A stretch of DNA of 64,000 nt from Sphagnum compactum (GCA_965153455.1 OZ234500.1:3162001-3226000), one strand, 5' to 3'; numbered from the stretch's first letter, positions 11,801 through 26,150 are shown. Notes: generated by a model not told the origin, from the sequence alone. Numbers and translations: made by a program.

Positions 11801-14200
11801 TTAAATGGTATTGTATAATTAGTAAGAAAAATAAACAAAACTAGCCATAGCTTGATAAAGAGTCCAAAACTTGGGTTTTGAAATTAAAAGACAAAGATTG
11901 TTAGATCAATTATAGCTCAACCCAAGACTTAAGAAAAATGTTGTGTTGAGTTTGGTTCATTTCTAAAAAAGGGCTGCATGAACTTGTTTTTGGATTGACT
12001 ATGTTAGAATGGACTCTAAGTTATGTGATTAAGAATGTAGGGACACTTTACAACACTACTTGAAAGATAATTCGAAAATTTAATTCAATTTGATTGCTTT
12101 CAAAGTGATATGTGAACTTGGGTGGGCTATTAAATGGGATTAACTCATAGCAACATTATCATGGCCAAACATGTATAGGAATTAAGAATATGTTTTTAGT
12201 AATGAAGGGAGGATGAAAAGAAAAGATCAAAGGAACTAGGATTGACCATTTGAAATCAAAGTTGAACATGAACAATTCACAAAAAACATAAGGAAAGACA
12301 AATGAAGAAAATGCTTGTTATTATGAATGATGTTACCATTAGGTTTCTAATCTCATCTTGAGAGGATTCAAGGTGACTTTGCTACGACATTTACTAGGTT
12401 AACAAAATAAACTATTGTCATTTTGTACCTGCCTTTTTCATATTAATTGATAGCATGCCATAACATGACACTTTGATCCAAAACCCATGTGAACACAAAC
12501 ATGTAGCAACTCTCTAAACTTTCTACCCCAAACCCAATTCACAATGGGAGATACATTACAACAAAATACACAAATGTTTGGGAATGTTCAAGACTAAGAA
12601 TTTTGGAGGTCATACAAACCCAAAAAGCCCATTGAAGTTGAAAAAGTTTCACTTTGTGCTTGCCTTATTTCTATGCTTTGATGATTGGCATGCTATGTAA
12701 CAATGCACGGACCTACAATAATACGAGGCACAAAAATTGGAAATGCCAAAATGAGCATTTGGCATTCTACATGCACAATTTGAAAACAAATAAATAAATC
12801 ACGAGCATGACAACTCAAATAAAGGGCAAAAATCATATATACTCCTTTTTTTTTCTATGATCAAATCCAAAATGGCTAGTAATCATCGATTCAATGGTTG
12901 GGTTGAATCATGGTCTGAAAGGAAAAAAAGGAAGCTACCATCTTTTGAACCATCATCCCATGAAAATCCTGACAATGGGCGGTGCCTTTGTGAGTGGGGT
13001 ATTGCCAATGGGTGTGTAGTATATGTTTGGTTTTAGGTCTCCAAAATGGCTCCATGGTGGGTAGGTATTACATGAGTAGGTAGGTAAACATTCAATTAAG
13101 GATGGTAGGTGGGTGGGTAGGTGGCCACAAGGAGGTACATTGTCAGAGGCCACTTGTAAGGCATTCATCTTGTAATTTGCTAACGACTTTTGTGACTCCA
13201 CAATAATTGATATTTGTGCATCCTTTTTTCTCTATGCATTTTTTATTTGCTTGGAAAATTGGGCAGTCCCAAATTATCCATAGAATTATCCAAGTTGGAG
13301 AGACATAAGGACTCTTAAGGGCAAATCATAATTCTCTTCCTTTTCACATTTTACCACATATGGGTACTAAGTACTAACTAGGCTAGTCAAGTTTATTCCC
13401 CCTAAACAAGCAAAGTGAACCGAGTGAGTTGTAGTGTTTTATTTTTTTGGGGGAATTTTTGTTTGTAGCCAGCCAATGTGGGTTGGTGATCATCCATAGG
13501 AGGATTTAGCCAAATCTCGCTATAAACCAAAAATAAAGTACACATCTTTTATCATCCCTTCTATGTTTTTGGCTACACAATGAAAACCAATTATATGAGT
13601 ATGGCAATTTTAACCTTTTTTTCCCCCACTTTGGGGGACTGAAAAAACCTCCAAAATTACTTTTTTTCAAATTTTCTTTTTCTTTTTTGGCGAAATTTTT
13701 CCTGGTAAAAAAAAAGGCTGGAAGTGAGTCAATAATGCATATCATGTTATGAAAAGTTTTCGGTCATCATATTCATGTCAATGTACATTTTGTGACCATG
13801 TTCTCTCATGTCTAGGGTACTTATTCATCTTTGTATTAATGAAAGCAGGGGAGCCTCTGATTTTCCCAATTTCTTTTTTTGGCAATGAGCCATTGTGATT
13901 TGCCTAGTCACTAAAAAAATTGAATCTTTGGAGTCTACTCTCCAAAATAGAAGTTTATATTGGAAGATAAAAACCAATATTCAATATTCCTTTTTTTTGC
14001 TCACCTATTTAGTTGAAAAGACGACAACTATGGGCACATCATATGAGACAAACGTGTGGTGCTGTTAGGAACATCTTGGGGAACACATTGAGAACTTGAT
14101 GGGAACAAAAAAAACCCCCAAAAGTCCAACCCTCCTCACCCCACCCCCAACCCCCAAGGAAAAGAGACAAGCCCTCTTGAGTGCATTTTCAGCTGTCTCA
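8831..14200. other. AT-rich gene-poor DNA
   Basis: No gene recognised in over 5 kb. The longest plus-strand frame (10728-11096, 122 codons) is Cys/Phe/Leu-rich with no recognisable domain, and an overlapping frame (10802-11047) is also open, as expected of low-complexity pyrimidine-rich DNA. A GGTA/GGTG tetranucleotide-rich patch lies at 13050-13135. Poly-A/T runs are frequent. Confidence 0.5.
13050..13135. repeat. degenerate (AGGT)n tetranucleotide tract
   Basis: Interrupted runs of GTAG/GTGG/TAGG repeats. The same tetranucleotide family recurs at 44270-44430 and 49450-49745 (both inside CACTA elements) and at 50550-50620 and 51100-51180. Confidence 0.7.
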
Positions 14201-14781
14201 TTGGTTGCATGCAAATTCTATTCCTAAAATCGGTTATGACCATTTTTGGCCTGAACTAATACCCCTAAGAGCTGGGGTACATATTGTGTGACCATTTATA
14301 CTCTTGGCTTTTGAGGCTTAAAGGGGAGAGATAGAGCACCTCCATCCAAATTTTGGATGAGGTCAACAATATAGTGGTGTGAAAATGGGTTTTCTGTGAA
14401 TTGTGGTGGGAGAGTGGAGGTTTCAAAATATCAACCAAAAAAATTTGATTGTTATTGACTGGTTGGTTAATCATAGTGATCGGCTCCTGTGTGAAATATA
14501 AATGCTCCCTTACAGCATCTCCAGTGGTGCTGAGTATGTGATCCTGCACAGTATAATTGGATGAAAAAATGTCAAAACCTGTCGGTTTGGCTCAAGAAAA
14601 TGGTTTTGGCTCTCTGGTAAATGGCCCGTCAACGCTGTGCACCTGCAAAAAAAGGAGTGTAAAAAATATGATCTGACTGTTACTCGGTGTTTCTGATTTG
14701 CCCATCATAATGATTGGTCCAGGTGGTTTGCTATTAGTAGTCCCGCACCTCTTTGCTGTCCGAGGTTGAGTTTTATGGGTG

Positions 14782-14828
14782 GGGTTGCAACTTGCAACCC
14801 AGGCTGATTTTTGCCTCGCATGAGGCAA
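14782..14828. repeat. two adjacent perfect palindromes
   Basis: GGGTTGCAA at 14782-14790 is followed by a one-base spacer and its exact inverse TTGCAACCC (14792-14800). Eleven bases further, TTGCCTC (14811-14817), spacer GCAT, and GAGGCAA (14822-14828) form a second one. Both could fold as short hairpins or bind dimeric proteins. Confidence 0.7.
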
Positions 14829-16222
14829 ATATAAAATATGAACCTAGTCTTGGAATGTTTACAAGGTAGGTATTATACATCTCCCCTACCAGTCTACCAG
14901 TCTGGTACAGGTATAAGGCTGGTATTGCCTCAGGTCATACCCAATTGGCATTCTTTTAACCTACTAATACATTGTATACCCAGGTTGTAGTAGTCTATAC
15001 ATCAGTCCAACACTAGCTACCACACAGGTCAGGGCTAGCAGGTTTATAGGAGGTAGCTAAAATTAGCAACTGAGCCAACGACCATGGTTAACTAAGGAAC
15101 AGGATACCAATGGAATTTTTTTCCCCTATCCATCCACCCAACATCCATCCCTCGTGGTGGCTGTGGGTTTTGCTCCCCCACCATTCTCTGTGTCACATAG
15201 TTGTTATTGCAGGCAGTACTGCCTGCTTTTTGTTTTTTCTTTATCTGCCCTTGGCCCAATCCATCTTTTTCTCGAAAGATGAAGGATGCAAATACACACT
15301 TTGGACCCAAATTATGCACATTTTGGGCTTGAAATGAACACCAGTAGTGTCCATTACAAAGCCCAAAACCTGGATACCAGGGTCTAAAAGTGTATATAGC
15401 CAGCACCAAGATGTGTCTGGACACCACCAAACACATCTTGGACGGGCAAAGTAGCAGTCAGGGAAGAAAACGAAGTGCTGCCTACAATAACAAGTATATG
15501 CACATATAATTGTTGAGGATTTCACTCTGGCCCCCAATAGGTTGATACTCTTTACCAGTGGGTTGGAGACTTTTCTCTCAGGGGCTATTTTTCTTCTTCT
15601 TTAGCCTAGTTGCTGCAGCAGCAGCAGCAGTCGTCTTCATGAGGAGAGGGTTGATACTGTCATCTTTTCTGTCTGTCTGTCAATGAGTCCTTTTAGGTGT
15701 TGGTTTGAGTTCTCTGTCTCTGTCTCTCGCTCTCCACTCCTAACAAGTAGATTTTGTCACTAACGTTAGTGTGGGTGGGGTGAAAGACAAACTACTCTCT
15801 AGCTCATGTTACCTTCACTCCAAAGCTTCCCACCCATTCTCCAATACCAGCGGGTTGCCTCCTCCTAGCAGGTGTACTTTGCCTTTGACTCAACATATAT
15901 ATTGCAGGGACACACCATGGAGCCTGCCTGCCTGCCTGCCTTCAAAATGGAGGCAACATCTTGTCTATGACCAAAGCAAGAGAAGATTCCAATCAGACTG
16001 ACCAAATGGGTCAACTATTTTCCCTTTGGGGAGAGGGGTTGGGGGCACTGAGAAGGTCAATTTTTTTCCCGTGGGCTGCGGGGGGCAGGATCTTTGGAAT
16101 TTTGATGTTCCCAATGTGATCCCCAAGATGTTCTGCGACTTTTATTCAGCCATGCATCTTTTTTCTTCAGAGACAGAATTTTTTTTTCTTAAGGAAGTGT
16201 ATTCTTCAAAAGAATCATAGAA

Positions 16223-16344
16223 GGAAATTGTTGCCTTCTATTTGATCCCCACTCTCTCTTTTTAACAACCCTTTCCCCTTTCTGGAAATTGTTGCCTTTT
16301 ATTTGATCCCCACTCTCTCTTTTTAACAACCCTTTCCCCTTTTT
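16223..16344. repeat. 61-bp direct repeat x 2
   Basis: Two nearly identical 61-bp units start GGAAATTGTTGCCTT at 16223 and 16284 and run through TTTGATCCCCACTCTC and AACAACCCTTTCCCC. A third unit begins at 16345 but stops after a few bases (GGAAATTG). The few differences suggest a recent duplication. Confidence 0.85.
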
Positions 16345-17027
16345 GGAAATTGTGGAAACCAAGAGCATGGGAATTTGAAATGGATTTCCCTTTGAAAAAA
16401 AATCAATCTTTTGAACAATCTGAGACAAGGCTGGTTGGTGGATCATGGCTCCTGTGAAACCATGCATAATGCAATCATGTACCCAACACAATTTTTAATT
16501 TTTGTGTATAGCATGCTGCTTGGTGTATATGGAGAGAAGAAGACAACAGTCTGCTCATGATTTTTTCTATTCATTTTGCTTGCCAACACAGCCAACAAAA
16601 AAAGCAGCACTGGCTTTGACATGTTCTAATATATTAAAAAAGCAGCTCAGCCCTAACAACTAGAGCAATGATTTTTAAACAGGCCCAACAACAACCAGGA
16701 AACTTTTACAGCAAGGTTTGTGCAAAGTTAGGGACAAAGCTTGCTGCCAAAGTGATTTGGCAACAAAATCCAAAAAGGGCTAGGCAACATCTAGTAATAG
16801 AAAGGAATCATGACTATTCATTTGTGCTAGGTACAAACTGGCCCAAACCAGAAGAATTTCCATTTCAGTCAGGGTTTTGGAATACATATATTTTACCTAC
16901 AGCTGATCTTGCTATTTTGCAGCAGCTTGCAGGTGTGCAAGGAATAATTGTGTCTCGAGAAACTCTGGGACAAGAAGACCTTGCAAATCATCCACAGGAG
17001 AGATGATTACTACACATGCATGCACAC

Positions 17028-17190
17028 TCACTAATCTGATACTTTTGTAGAGTGGAAAGTCAACTAATCTACAAATTATCAACAATGCCAGCACTAATCT
17101 GATACTTATGTCAAGTAGAAAGTAAGGCAATCAGCAAACTGTCACCCATGCCAGCACTTATCTAATCTGATACTTAGGTGATCTACAAAC
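17028..17190. repeat. degenerate ~62-68 bp tandem repeat x 3
   Basis: The phrase CTAATCTGATACTT followed by a T(A)GTAGAAAGT-like stretch and ATGCCAGCACT recurs near 17031, 17094 and 17162. A further isolated CACTAATCTGAT lies near 17430. Confidence 0.6.
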
Positions 17191-20100
17191 ATAATTGTCA
17201 CTCAGGAGAGATTCCCCCCTTCACTCTAAACTTCTCAGGGTAAACTGCTCTTTCAAATGCATGCAGACTAGTACATAAGAACATCCTGAGGTCTGGTAAA
17301 TAGTACATAATGATTTGGCACATGGGAGAGATTCTGCCACATCATATAATGGCCAGATAATGGTCATTCATCAGACCCTGCTCACAGCCACCCATCACTT
17401 GGCCAGGTCATTACTTAATACATCAACCATGCACAACACTAATCTGATTTTGATGCAAAGTAGAGTTTTTCCTTGTCACAGAGAACCATATAACACTCCA
17501 TAATAAATTCATTTACTTCTCTCAATCTCTTTTCCTGCAGTAAAGCCTGTACACACCGGGTACACATGATAATATTCTCTCTCCACCACACCTGTGTTAA
17601 ACTGCACAAAGTTCACAGGGTACATCGTCAAAGCTCATACAAACAATGCAATGCAGCATATATGATCTTACATAACTTCACCTTGACATCTATGCCAGAA
17701 ACTGTGTATGGGAATTGGAATTTTATATAACTTTACCCATGCGTATGCCACAAATTTGTGTACAGGAGTGGGGTGCATGATGGGGTGTTTTCATCTGGTT
17801 TAGCACATCCTCCACCCCACCATCCCCACTTTGGCTCCTAAATACACATTTGATATGAGCCTAATTATTTGCTTTGTGTTTCACATGCTGAGCTTGGACT
17901 TCTCCACTTGAATTTGGAACTTCCAAAAGCATTCAGAAACTGCAAGTGCAGAAGCCAATGAAAATACTCTCTAGTTTATATTGAGGATGATTATATCACA
18001 TAAGATTGCATTTTGCATTTTGCAAGTACCTCATGCATTTTGCAACAGGCTGTCGGTGAAAAATTCAATGAATTTTTTCCACACCTGAAAAGGGTTTATC
18101 TGGAGACCCTTTTAAGATTCTGGTCACCCTCACTCAGCCTAGCAGTCTCCTGGCAAAAAATCCAAATTACCTTCAGATTTTTGTGCTGCTTCTAAGCTTC
18201 TGTTGATGATTTTGCCTTCCTTATTTTTCTGCCAGGAAGTGGAACCTTGACCTTATTGCATGTCTTCATCCCATCTGTATCATAGATTTCAAAGCCAACA
18301 TATTAGAATGTTTGAAGCACAGATATCTTTGCAAACACACATTGAAATTTGAACTTTCTTTTCTAAGTTCATTTCTTACTCTGATGCAAGCAGGAGCAAG
18401 GTTTGCTAGAGCTTGAATTGCTATGGCACAGGAATGCAGCTGATGGAGGTGGGGCACTTAATTGATGGACAATGTTTGAGAGCTTGAGATTTGGAGATTG
18501 CGAGGCTGGCCATGATGAGTTTAGAGAAGGCATCTTTAAATTTCCACAGAGAAACTAACATGAAGGAAATTGACTTTTCAGGAAAAGCTTGTGTCCAAGA
18601 AATTGATTGCCATGAAACCATTCAGTCACCAAATTCTGGGTATTGGATGGCACCCACCCACCTTCGGATTGAATTAGCTTCTCCCAAACAGGAGATAAGC
18701 AGTGTATGCAATAAACTATAATGACCAGAGCACCATTGCAGTTTTTGGACAGCAAAAACCTTTTGGTGACCTCTGTGACATGCAGGAGGAGATGCTTCAA
18801 ACCCCCAGTGCTTGGAAACACCACCCCGTTGAGAAAGAACATGCATGTTCATCAAAGACTTCCAATAATAATAACAATGTGCATGCCTTTAGTTTACGGT
18901 GGAAGTATACAATCCAAGAGGCCCTGCAGTTTCAAATGGCAAAGATTGTACAAAAGGAAAAATTAAGGAGAGAAGTGATCCATAGAAGGTAATGTTATTT
19001 CTCTGTTTAATCATTCCTTGATGTATGCAGAACAACAATGATGACACATTTGCCTTTCAAAAGGTCTCTACCATCTTAGGGCTGCTAAAAGATGTGCTGC
19101 ACATTGAAATAGACAGTAGACATTCAAGGTCCATAGCCATCACACCATACCTGGAGGAATAGGGATTGACTGTGTTGGCACTGAGTCATAAACAGCATTC
19201 AGAATGCAGTCCCTGCAGCTGTTGGATTGGAGCATGATGCATTCAACACTTTAGATTGAAAGAAATAGGTTTCTTGCTCTTCAATGTACACAGTTTCCAT
19301 GCAGTAGTACCCCCAATCCCAAGTTCAGTCTCACTCACAGACACACCTGCATATTTTTCCATCTCAATAAGGCAAAGATCTCACATCTTGTCTACCAGTA
19401 GAACAGAACCAACCTCATATTTGCTCATGTGAAATGAGGCAACTGCAGACAATGAGCAGGAAACATGAAAGCAGGACTGTAAAGCTTATGAAGGGATTGA
19501 ACACCTTTTTGTGCAAGCCCTGGCATTGTCCCCACCATGCATGCCACTTCCAAATCCTCCTCCCTCCTGCCAGTCTCCCTGACAGACTCATGTATCCTGC
19601 ACTGCCTTGTAACACAGCACACTCTTCCCACCCCACTGGCTGGAGATATGTTCCTGCAACATGATTGCCACACTCATCCCAGCAACTCAATGGAAAATGG
19701 ATTCTCTGAAAGCAGAACTGGCATACCCAAATCCTCGCATCCAAATCAATCTTACACTATGGATTCATCACACTGCTGCACCATTGCAAAGCATTCACTC
19801 ATATGGCAGTATTGAGACCTCTGGTGGTGTGGCAAGAGGGTTGCATATCACCTGAAACGGCACCACTGTCTTTCATTGCCTCTATCCTTGAGCTTGGCCA
19901 TGTATGCCATGCAAGCCTCACCCTATCGTCGCACCCGCCTCTAACTCATTGAAATCCATCACTCAACAAGAAGCTCTCTGAAGAACCAGAATAAAATTAG
20001 AAAGCTTACTATGGAACTATGAGATCAACAAAGTGCCAGTCTCAATGCCAGGTTTGAGAAAGAACAAAGAAGCAATATACAATGATTGAACATACCTAGA

Positions 20101-20272
20101 CATTAAGAGGAAGAAGGCTTGATCACTGCAATGCATGCCTCTCCAAAAATCTCTTACATAACTGCAGCTTGGGCCACTCAATGCAATGCAAGGGGCCACT
20201 CATCACAAAATTGAAACAGCAAAGTCTCACAGAACCCTATACCCTAAACAGCTCAACCACAAACAGCTGTTC

Positions 20273-20810
20273 ATGAAAACCTAATTTCCCAAAAAAAAAA
20301 AGCTTGAATTATTAAGCTTAAATCCTCCGGGTCTAAGTTTCTTAAACCCTGTGCCAAAAACCTAACAATGAAATCCCTAAACCCTAAACCACAAGAGCTG
20401 GTTATGAAAACCTAATTTCCCCCCCAAAAAGCTTGCCTTATTAAGCTTAAATCCTCCAGGTCTAATTCAGTGTTTTTTTATTTGTTGAAGTTTTGCCAAA
20501 TTTCAACCTGAAAAATATGATTTTGACTAGTAAAAAATGATTTTTCCATGGAAAAATTAGCCCAAATTCGCCAAATTGAAAAATAATAATTTCAGATTGC
20601 CATATTTTTATGATAAATTACAATAGGTAGCTAAAAATATAAAAAGATTCTGTTTTTTTACTTTCAGATCTAGTCTATAATCAAATCTAGCAAAATCATT
20701 TTATGGATGATCACCATCTCAACTACATCACAAAATTGAAAAAATAAAACCTTGGTCTAACTATTTCAAACCATGTGCCAAAAACTTAACAATGAAAATC
20801 ATCAAATACC
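20273..20810. repeat. 131-bp tandem duplication, second copy interrupted by a MITE
   Basis: Copy A begins ATGAAAACCTAATTTCCC at 20273. Copy B begins ATGAAAACCTAATTTCCC at 20404. Both continue through TTAAGCTTAAATCCTCC(G/A)GGTCTAA. In copy A the text goes straight on to a segment ending TGTGCCAAAAACCTAACAAT. In copy B the 287-bp element at 20468-20754 lies between the two halves. Confidence 0.85.
20468..20754. mobile_element. hAT-like MITE, 287 bp
   Basis: It begins CAGTGTTTTTTTA and ends AAAATAAAACCTTG, an eroded terminal inverted repeat of the CAGTG type. The flanks are GTCTAATT (20460-20467) and GTCTAACT (20755-20762), a 7-of-8 match to an 8-bp target duplication, the length made by hAT transposases. 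The uninterrupted neighbouring copy of the host duplication acts as an empty site. The interior is AT-rich with no coding capacity. A related element lies at 63700-63935. Confidence 0.75.
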
Positions 20811-23761
20811 AATGTCTTTTAAACTGAAACAAAAACAATTGTTGAAACATGAAAGGATTGTCTTCCCACAAACACAAATCAAATATAAAAACAAAATGAA
20901 CTCATTCATCAAATTGAGTCAAGAAAAAATGCATTCTCTATCATCTTTGCCAACAATTAAAGTTGTTTTTCACTTTTCTTCATTTGAAACTTCATGAATC
21001 TTAAAAAACAAAAATCTTTTTGCATTGGTTTCAATTCATTTTCAAGCTTCATCATCACATGGTATTGCAAACCACAAGTGGGTATAGGATCGAAATTATG
21101 TATGTTTATTACATAGTTATGAAAATATATGTTCTCATTTGCATAAATATCCATGGATTTCACACATTTATAAACAATGTTCAAAACCTTTGAAGATTAA
21201 ACTTTTAATTTTTTTATCCATTTATTCCATGGAACTTTGCATTCATATAACAACTTATTCTCATTAAGTGAAAGTGTTTTCCAAAGGTTTCAAACATTCA
21301 TTTATATATTAATAAAAAAGAAATTAAATTTAAAAAATTCTAAATACTTACACATCACATGGCTCACCATGTGATTTCAACATGCATATTAAATTGTAAC
21401 ATAATATTTTTAATGAGTCATCAACTTTGAGTCATGCACATTAATTTGTGCAAAGACTTTCCTAATAGGTCATCATCCTTGAATCATGCACATTAATGTG
21501 GGCAAAAACTTTCTTTATGAATTATCATGTGTGAGTCATGCACATAACTGAAACTATGACTAATTAGTGACCACTCACCAAACCATTTTTCAAACTATAA
21601 ATCCCAACCACCAAATAAATTACCAAACTTAACCCTTAAATAATTACATAAGTAACATATTATTTACATCAAGTTATAGTATCTTATAACATTATGCTGA
21701 ATTTAATTTGTGTACCATGGGTATGTTGGAAAAGTAATTGGGTGCAAGATCTTTTGACATTATGTTGTGTCATTTAATTTGTTATTAATTCACTTTACCT
21801 ATTTCTTCAAAGGGCTTGGCCTTCATTCCATGGTTCAATTTGTTACCTTCGCCTTTTTGAAATGTTGGGCTTTAATCACTCACAATTGTCATTCATTTCT
21901 AGCAAGATGATCACCTTAGTCTTTTTAATGTGGTGGCACATGTCAAAACTAACACTTTTCCCTTCTAGTTGGCATTGTGAAATACCCAAATTTTACTACC
22001 CCAAGTTGTTTGTTTTCATGTCCCCCTTTGAATATCTTGTGATATAGTTGTATCCTCATTTACATGCTTACTTGATGGACTGCCTACATGAACAAAAGTT
22101 TGTCACACTTTTGGTAAATGTTCCTTCAGATGTCATGAAAACACATTTCCAATCTTTTGTAGGTCCAACCACAAGTGCTTACTTGTTAACATGTCTTACC
22201 ACACTGACATTTTGTTTGTCCTTAATTCATTTTCGTATCATGTTATGTACTTACTTTGGCTTGTCACATCTTATAGTTATACATCTTTCACATTGTCAAC
22301 ATGGACATACCATTTCCTTTAGTGCCCATGTGGGAGTGAGCACATTGCAACCCATAATATTTTTCAAAATGTTATTGTCACTATTGTTTTGGAAAGTGGA
22401 ACATGCATATAAAGAGAGGTTTCCCGCCTTTTCCCCTACCACACTCAACAATGAATCAATATTCTTATTATTAGAAATGGCTTTCAAACCTTAATACACA
22501 TTGTCACAGTTAATCCGACCCGCGCAGATATGGTATAACATGCATAGTCCATAACATCACATGCAATGACAATTACCACTTAAGAAAAGACATGATCATA
22601 CATTGAGTGTGCATCAAAAGACAATTTCATCCCCCTTGTCATAGACTTATGGTTGTCTTCATTCTTGTTTCAATTCCTTTTTTGTTATTGTTTTAGGCCA
22701 CTATAATTTGTCATTATTGTCCTTTTTATTTATTGCAATGTTTATTTTTTATTATTGAGAACATGTGTCCATAACCCTCCAACATGCAAAGGTCATTATG
22801 ATTCTTTTAGCATGTTGCACTTGGGAAGCATTCCTCATTTTTTCCACACATCACAACTAATGCACCTTTGTTGTTAACTGATTTGTGACATACAATGCAT
22901 TTTTAGTTTATGATCTTTTATTTTATTAGTGTATTAGTGATGTCTTGATTGTTATGTTATTTCATGACATGTGTTTTCATGCTTTTATTTGCCTTGTACT
23001 TCTTGTGGATGGGTTCCCATCCCCTTTGTTTTTATATACATGGTTTTTTTTTTCTATTTCTACAAAAATCAAAGCAAATTGATATTGCAACGCCATTGAA
23101 TAATTGAGAAAAAAGGATTTTGCAAAAGTTGGACAAATGAAAGAAATTTCTTATTAAAAAACCCCCTGTAACTTGTGGACTTTCTATTTAATGCATCTTA
23201 CGGACAACAATTTCATGTCTAACAATGGTAATTAAATTAGTGTGGCATAATTGAGGTTAATAGTTTTTTGCATGAAGTGGTTAAATGGGTCCAATTATGA
23301 AAATTTTAAGTGAATTTGAAATGAAAATATTTTTCATGATATTTTTTTTAAGTATTTAGAATTGACCATTTTAGATCCATGGGTATTAGTGTTTTTTTTT
23401 TCACTTTTGTGTTGTAGCCACATTAACTAGATGATTTAATTAACATTATGAGAAAATATAGGGTTTTACAATTGGGCTTGCAACTTGGTTTTCCAATTGC
23501 AACAAACACTTATAACTCATGGTATTTATACAACCATGAGTGCTAATGGACAAGTTGTAGTAGTTGCAGTAGTTGCAACGGACACCCTATGTTGTATACA
23601 ATATCATATATACGATGCAACTCACATGTAATTATATGCAACTTTTTTGCAATTAATTTCCACATTAGATTCTCACGCACATTCCAACGTGGTGCCAAAA
23701 TTCCAATGCGGCAAATGAAATGTGGCTTTTCATCCATTTATTGACGGATGATGTATGTTCA
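20811..23761. other. AT-rich DNA with one unexplained 148-codon frame
   Basis: The plus-strand frame 22048-22494 is open for 148 codons, but it is hydrophobic and His/Cys-rich with no recognised domain, and a shorter frame is open on the opposite strand. I do not call it a gene. Otherwise I see no features in this stretch. Confidence 0.45.
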
Positions 23762-24165
23762 TACCTTTTGCAACTTATTTACAATTATTTTACAACTAGT
23801 TTGACAAATATAATATTTAATTATTTCATTCATCCAATTGATGAATGAATTCTGTTATTATATTTTATAACTTATTTACAACTATTTTACAACTAATTCA
23901 ACAAAAAAAAATTCATTATTTCATTCATCCATTTGATGTGAATGGATTCTGTCCCAATCCTTTGCAATTTATTTATAACTATTTTACAACTAGTTTGATG
24001 AATATATTCCTTCATATTTCATTTATCCATTTGACAAATGAGTTTTAAATATCCTTATCTTTTGCAACTTATTTACAACTATTTTATAACTAATATAACG
24101 AATATATTCTTTAATTATTTCATTCATCCATTTGAGCAATGAATTTTGTTCCTATCATTAGCAAC
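23762..24165. repeat. 97-100 bp tandem repeat x 4
   Basis: Each unit holds (C/T)AACTTATTTACAACTATT, then TTACAACTAGTTTGA, then TTATTTCATTCATCCA and TTTGA. The phrase AACTTATTT or AATTTATTT occurs at 23772, 23869, 23966 and 24066, spacings 97, 97 and 100. The same TTGCAAC / ACAACTA vocabulary dominates the ends of the CACTA element at 42157-44857. Confidence 0.8.
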
Positions 24166-25240
24166 TAACTTATAACTAAAGATGAAATGAAAATAAAAGA
24201 TTTAGTGAATAATTTGCAACTAGGTGTTTAAGTTTAGGTTTCAAAGCAGTTATATAGTAGTTGATTTTAGTAGTATTAAACAACTAAATTACAACTTATA
24301 ATGCAATTATACAAACTTCACACAACCATTCTCATGTTATCATAATTATAATAGATAATGTTGAATTGCATTAGACATCACTATTTATAAACATGAAATG
24401 GATTTGAAATTTGAAATAGATTTACATTCCACTTTGAAAAATACATTACAAAAAAAATTGGAAAATGTTTCTATCAAAAGACAATTTAACTATGAATCTA
24501 AATATAATGCCCAAGCTATTTATAATAAACATTTTTCTTTATTTAAACAAAAGGTCATATCATATAAATGATGACCCACAACAATCAAATATTGTCATCT
24601 AAAACACTATGTTTCACAAATAAATGTTTTTTTTCTATTTTTGTTAAAATGGAGCTTGAGCCACACAATTTCTTCAATCCACCTTATCTACTTGAAATCT
24701 GCCATGTTATGATATTTAATTTCACATGTGAAATGAAATTAGTAGCATATCATAACATTATAATGTCAAAAATATTTAAATGATCACTTCAATTTGAATA
24801 AAATTAGTGTACAACTATATTGCCACTAAGATGCAACTTAATTGTCACTAAAATGCAATGTATGTAGAACATTGATACAAACTAAACTATAATTTATACA
24901 TTTGCAAATAAAATCAAATATTGTGCTTACAATCAGGTAAATTGAATTACAATTTTAGGTACATTTGAAAGAATCTTACCTTGTATACATAATTTTAATG
25001 TTGATGGATTAAAACATAATGAAAGTTCGGGCCCTATCATAAAACAACAAAAGTCATCACAAATGTTCAAATAAAAAATAAAACATATGTAACATGATTA
25101 TCATTCAAAAATCACCTTTCATAAATATTTCATCATTATAAGTTAAATTAAATTTGTATAATCTACTATTAAATAAAATGGCATATACTTTCACATCAAT
25201 TTTTTAATATATGCAAATAAACAAAAATCCAGGAATTATA
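24166..25240. other. AT-rich intergenic DNA
   Basis: No gene recognised. TTGCAAC-like motifs continue at low density. Confidence 0.5.
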
Positions 25241-26150
25241 AACTTTCAACATTCAAGAATAAAAGTAAGAACCTTCAACATCCAAAAGCAAAAACCTTCA
25301 ACATCCAAGTACAAAAATAAGAACCTTCAATATCCAAGAATAAGAGCAAGAACTTTCAACATCTAAAACGAAAAATAAGAACTTTGGACATCCAAGAATT
25401 AAAAAAAAAACCTTTAACATCAAAAAATAAAAGTTAAAACCTTTAACATTCAAAAGTATGAGCAAAAACTTTCAATAGAAATAACAAAACCCTTCAACAT
25501 TCAAAAGCAAGAACAAAAACCTTTAACTTCTCTAGGAGCAAGAACCTTCAACCTCTCTAAGAGCAAAAACAAAACCTTCAACCTCTAAGAGTAAAAACAA
25601 AGACCTTCAACTTAATAAAAGAATAAGAACGAGAACCTTCAACCTCCAAGAAAAAAAACAAAAGCTTTCAACCTCTTTAAGAACAAAAATAAGAACCTTC
25701 AACCTCCAGGAGCAAAAATAAAAGCTTTCAACCTCTTTAAGAACAAAAACAAAAACCTTCAACCTCCAAGAAAAAAAACAAAAGCTTTCAACCTCTTTAA
25801 GAATAAGAACAAAAACCTTCAACCTCCAAGAGAAAAAACAAAGGTTTTCAACCTCTTTAAGAATAAAAACAAGAACCTTCAACCTCCAAGAGAAAAAAAA
25901 AAGTTTTCAACCTTTTTAAGAACAAGAACAAAAACCTTCAACCTCTAAGAGCAAAAACAAAAGCCTTCAACCTCTTTAAGAGCAATAATAAGAACATTCA
26001 ACCTCCAAGAACAAAAATAAAAACTTTCAACCTTTCTAAGAGTAAGAACAAGAACCTTCAACCTCCAAGAGAAAAAACAAAAGTCTTCAACTTGTCAAAG
26101 AGTAAAAACATGAACCTTTAACCTCCAAAATAAAAAACAAAAGCTTTCAA
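25241..26150. repeat. AACCTTCAAC minisatellite with 60-bp higher-order unit
   Basis: The array is built on ~30-bp units reading AACCTTCAACCTCCAAGAG plus an A-rich linker, alternating with GCTTTCAACCTCTTTAAGA plus linker. From about 25630 the dimer repeats every 60 bp exactly (AACCTTC at 25633, 25693, 25753, 25813, 25873); the earlier part is more diverged. Because 60 is a multiple of three, the minus strand shows an apparent 91-codon repetitive frame (25607-25882) that need not be a gene. Confidence 0.9.

Larger units (their letters stand above)
14200..20265. other. compositionally distinct 6-kb segment without a recognised gene
   Basis: This segment is visibly less AT-biased than its flanks and carries CAG, CTGT, CT and GCCT microsatellites (15610-15720, 15920-15942). 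It resembles transcribed non-coding or promoter/UTR DNA more than degraded transposons. The longest frame, 16668-17006 on the plus strand (112 codons), has no recognised domain. No consistent set of spliced coding exons could be assembled. It may contain a long non-coding RNA or a very diverged gene; I cannot tell. Confidence 0.35.
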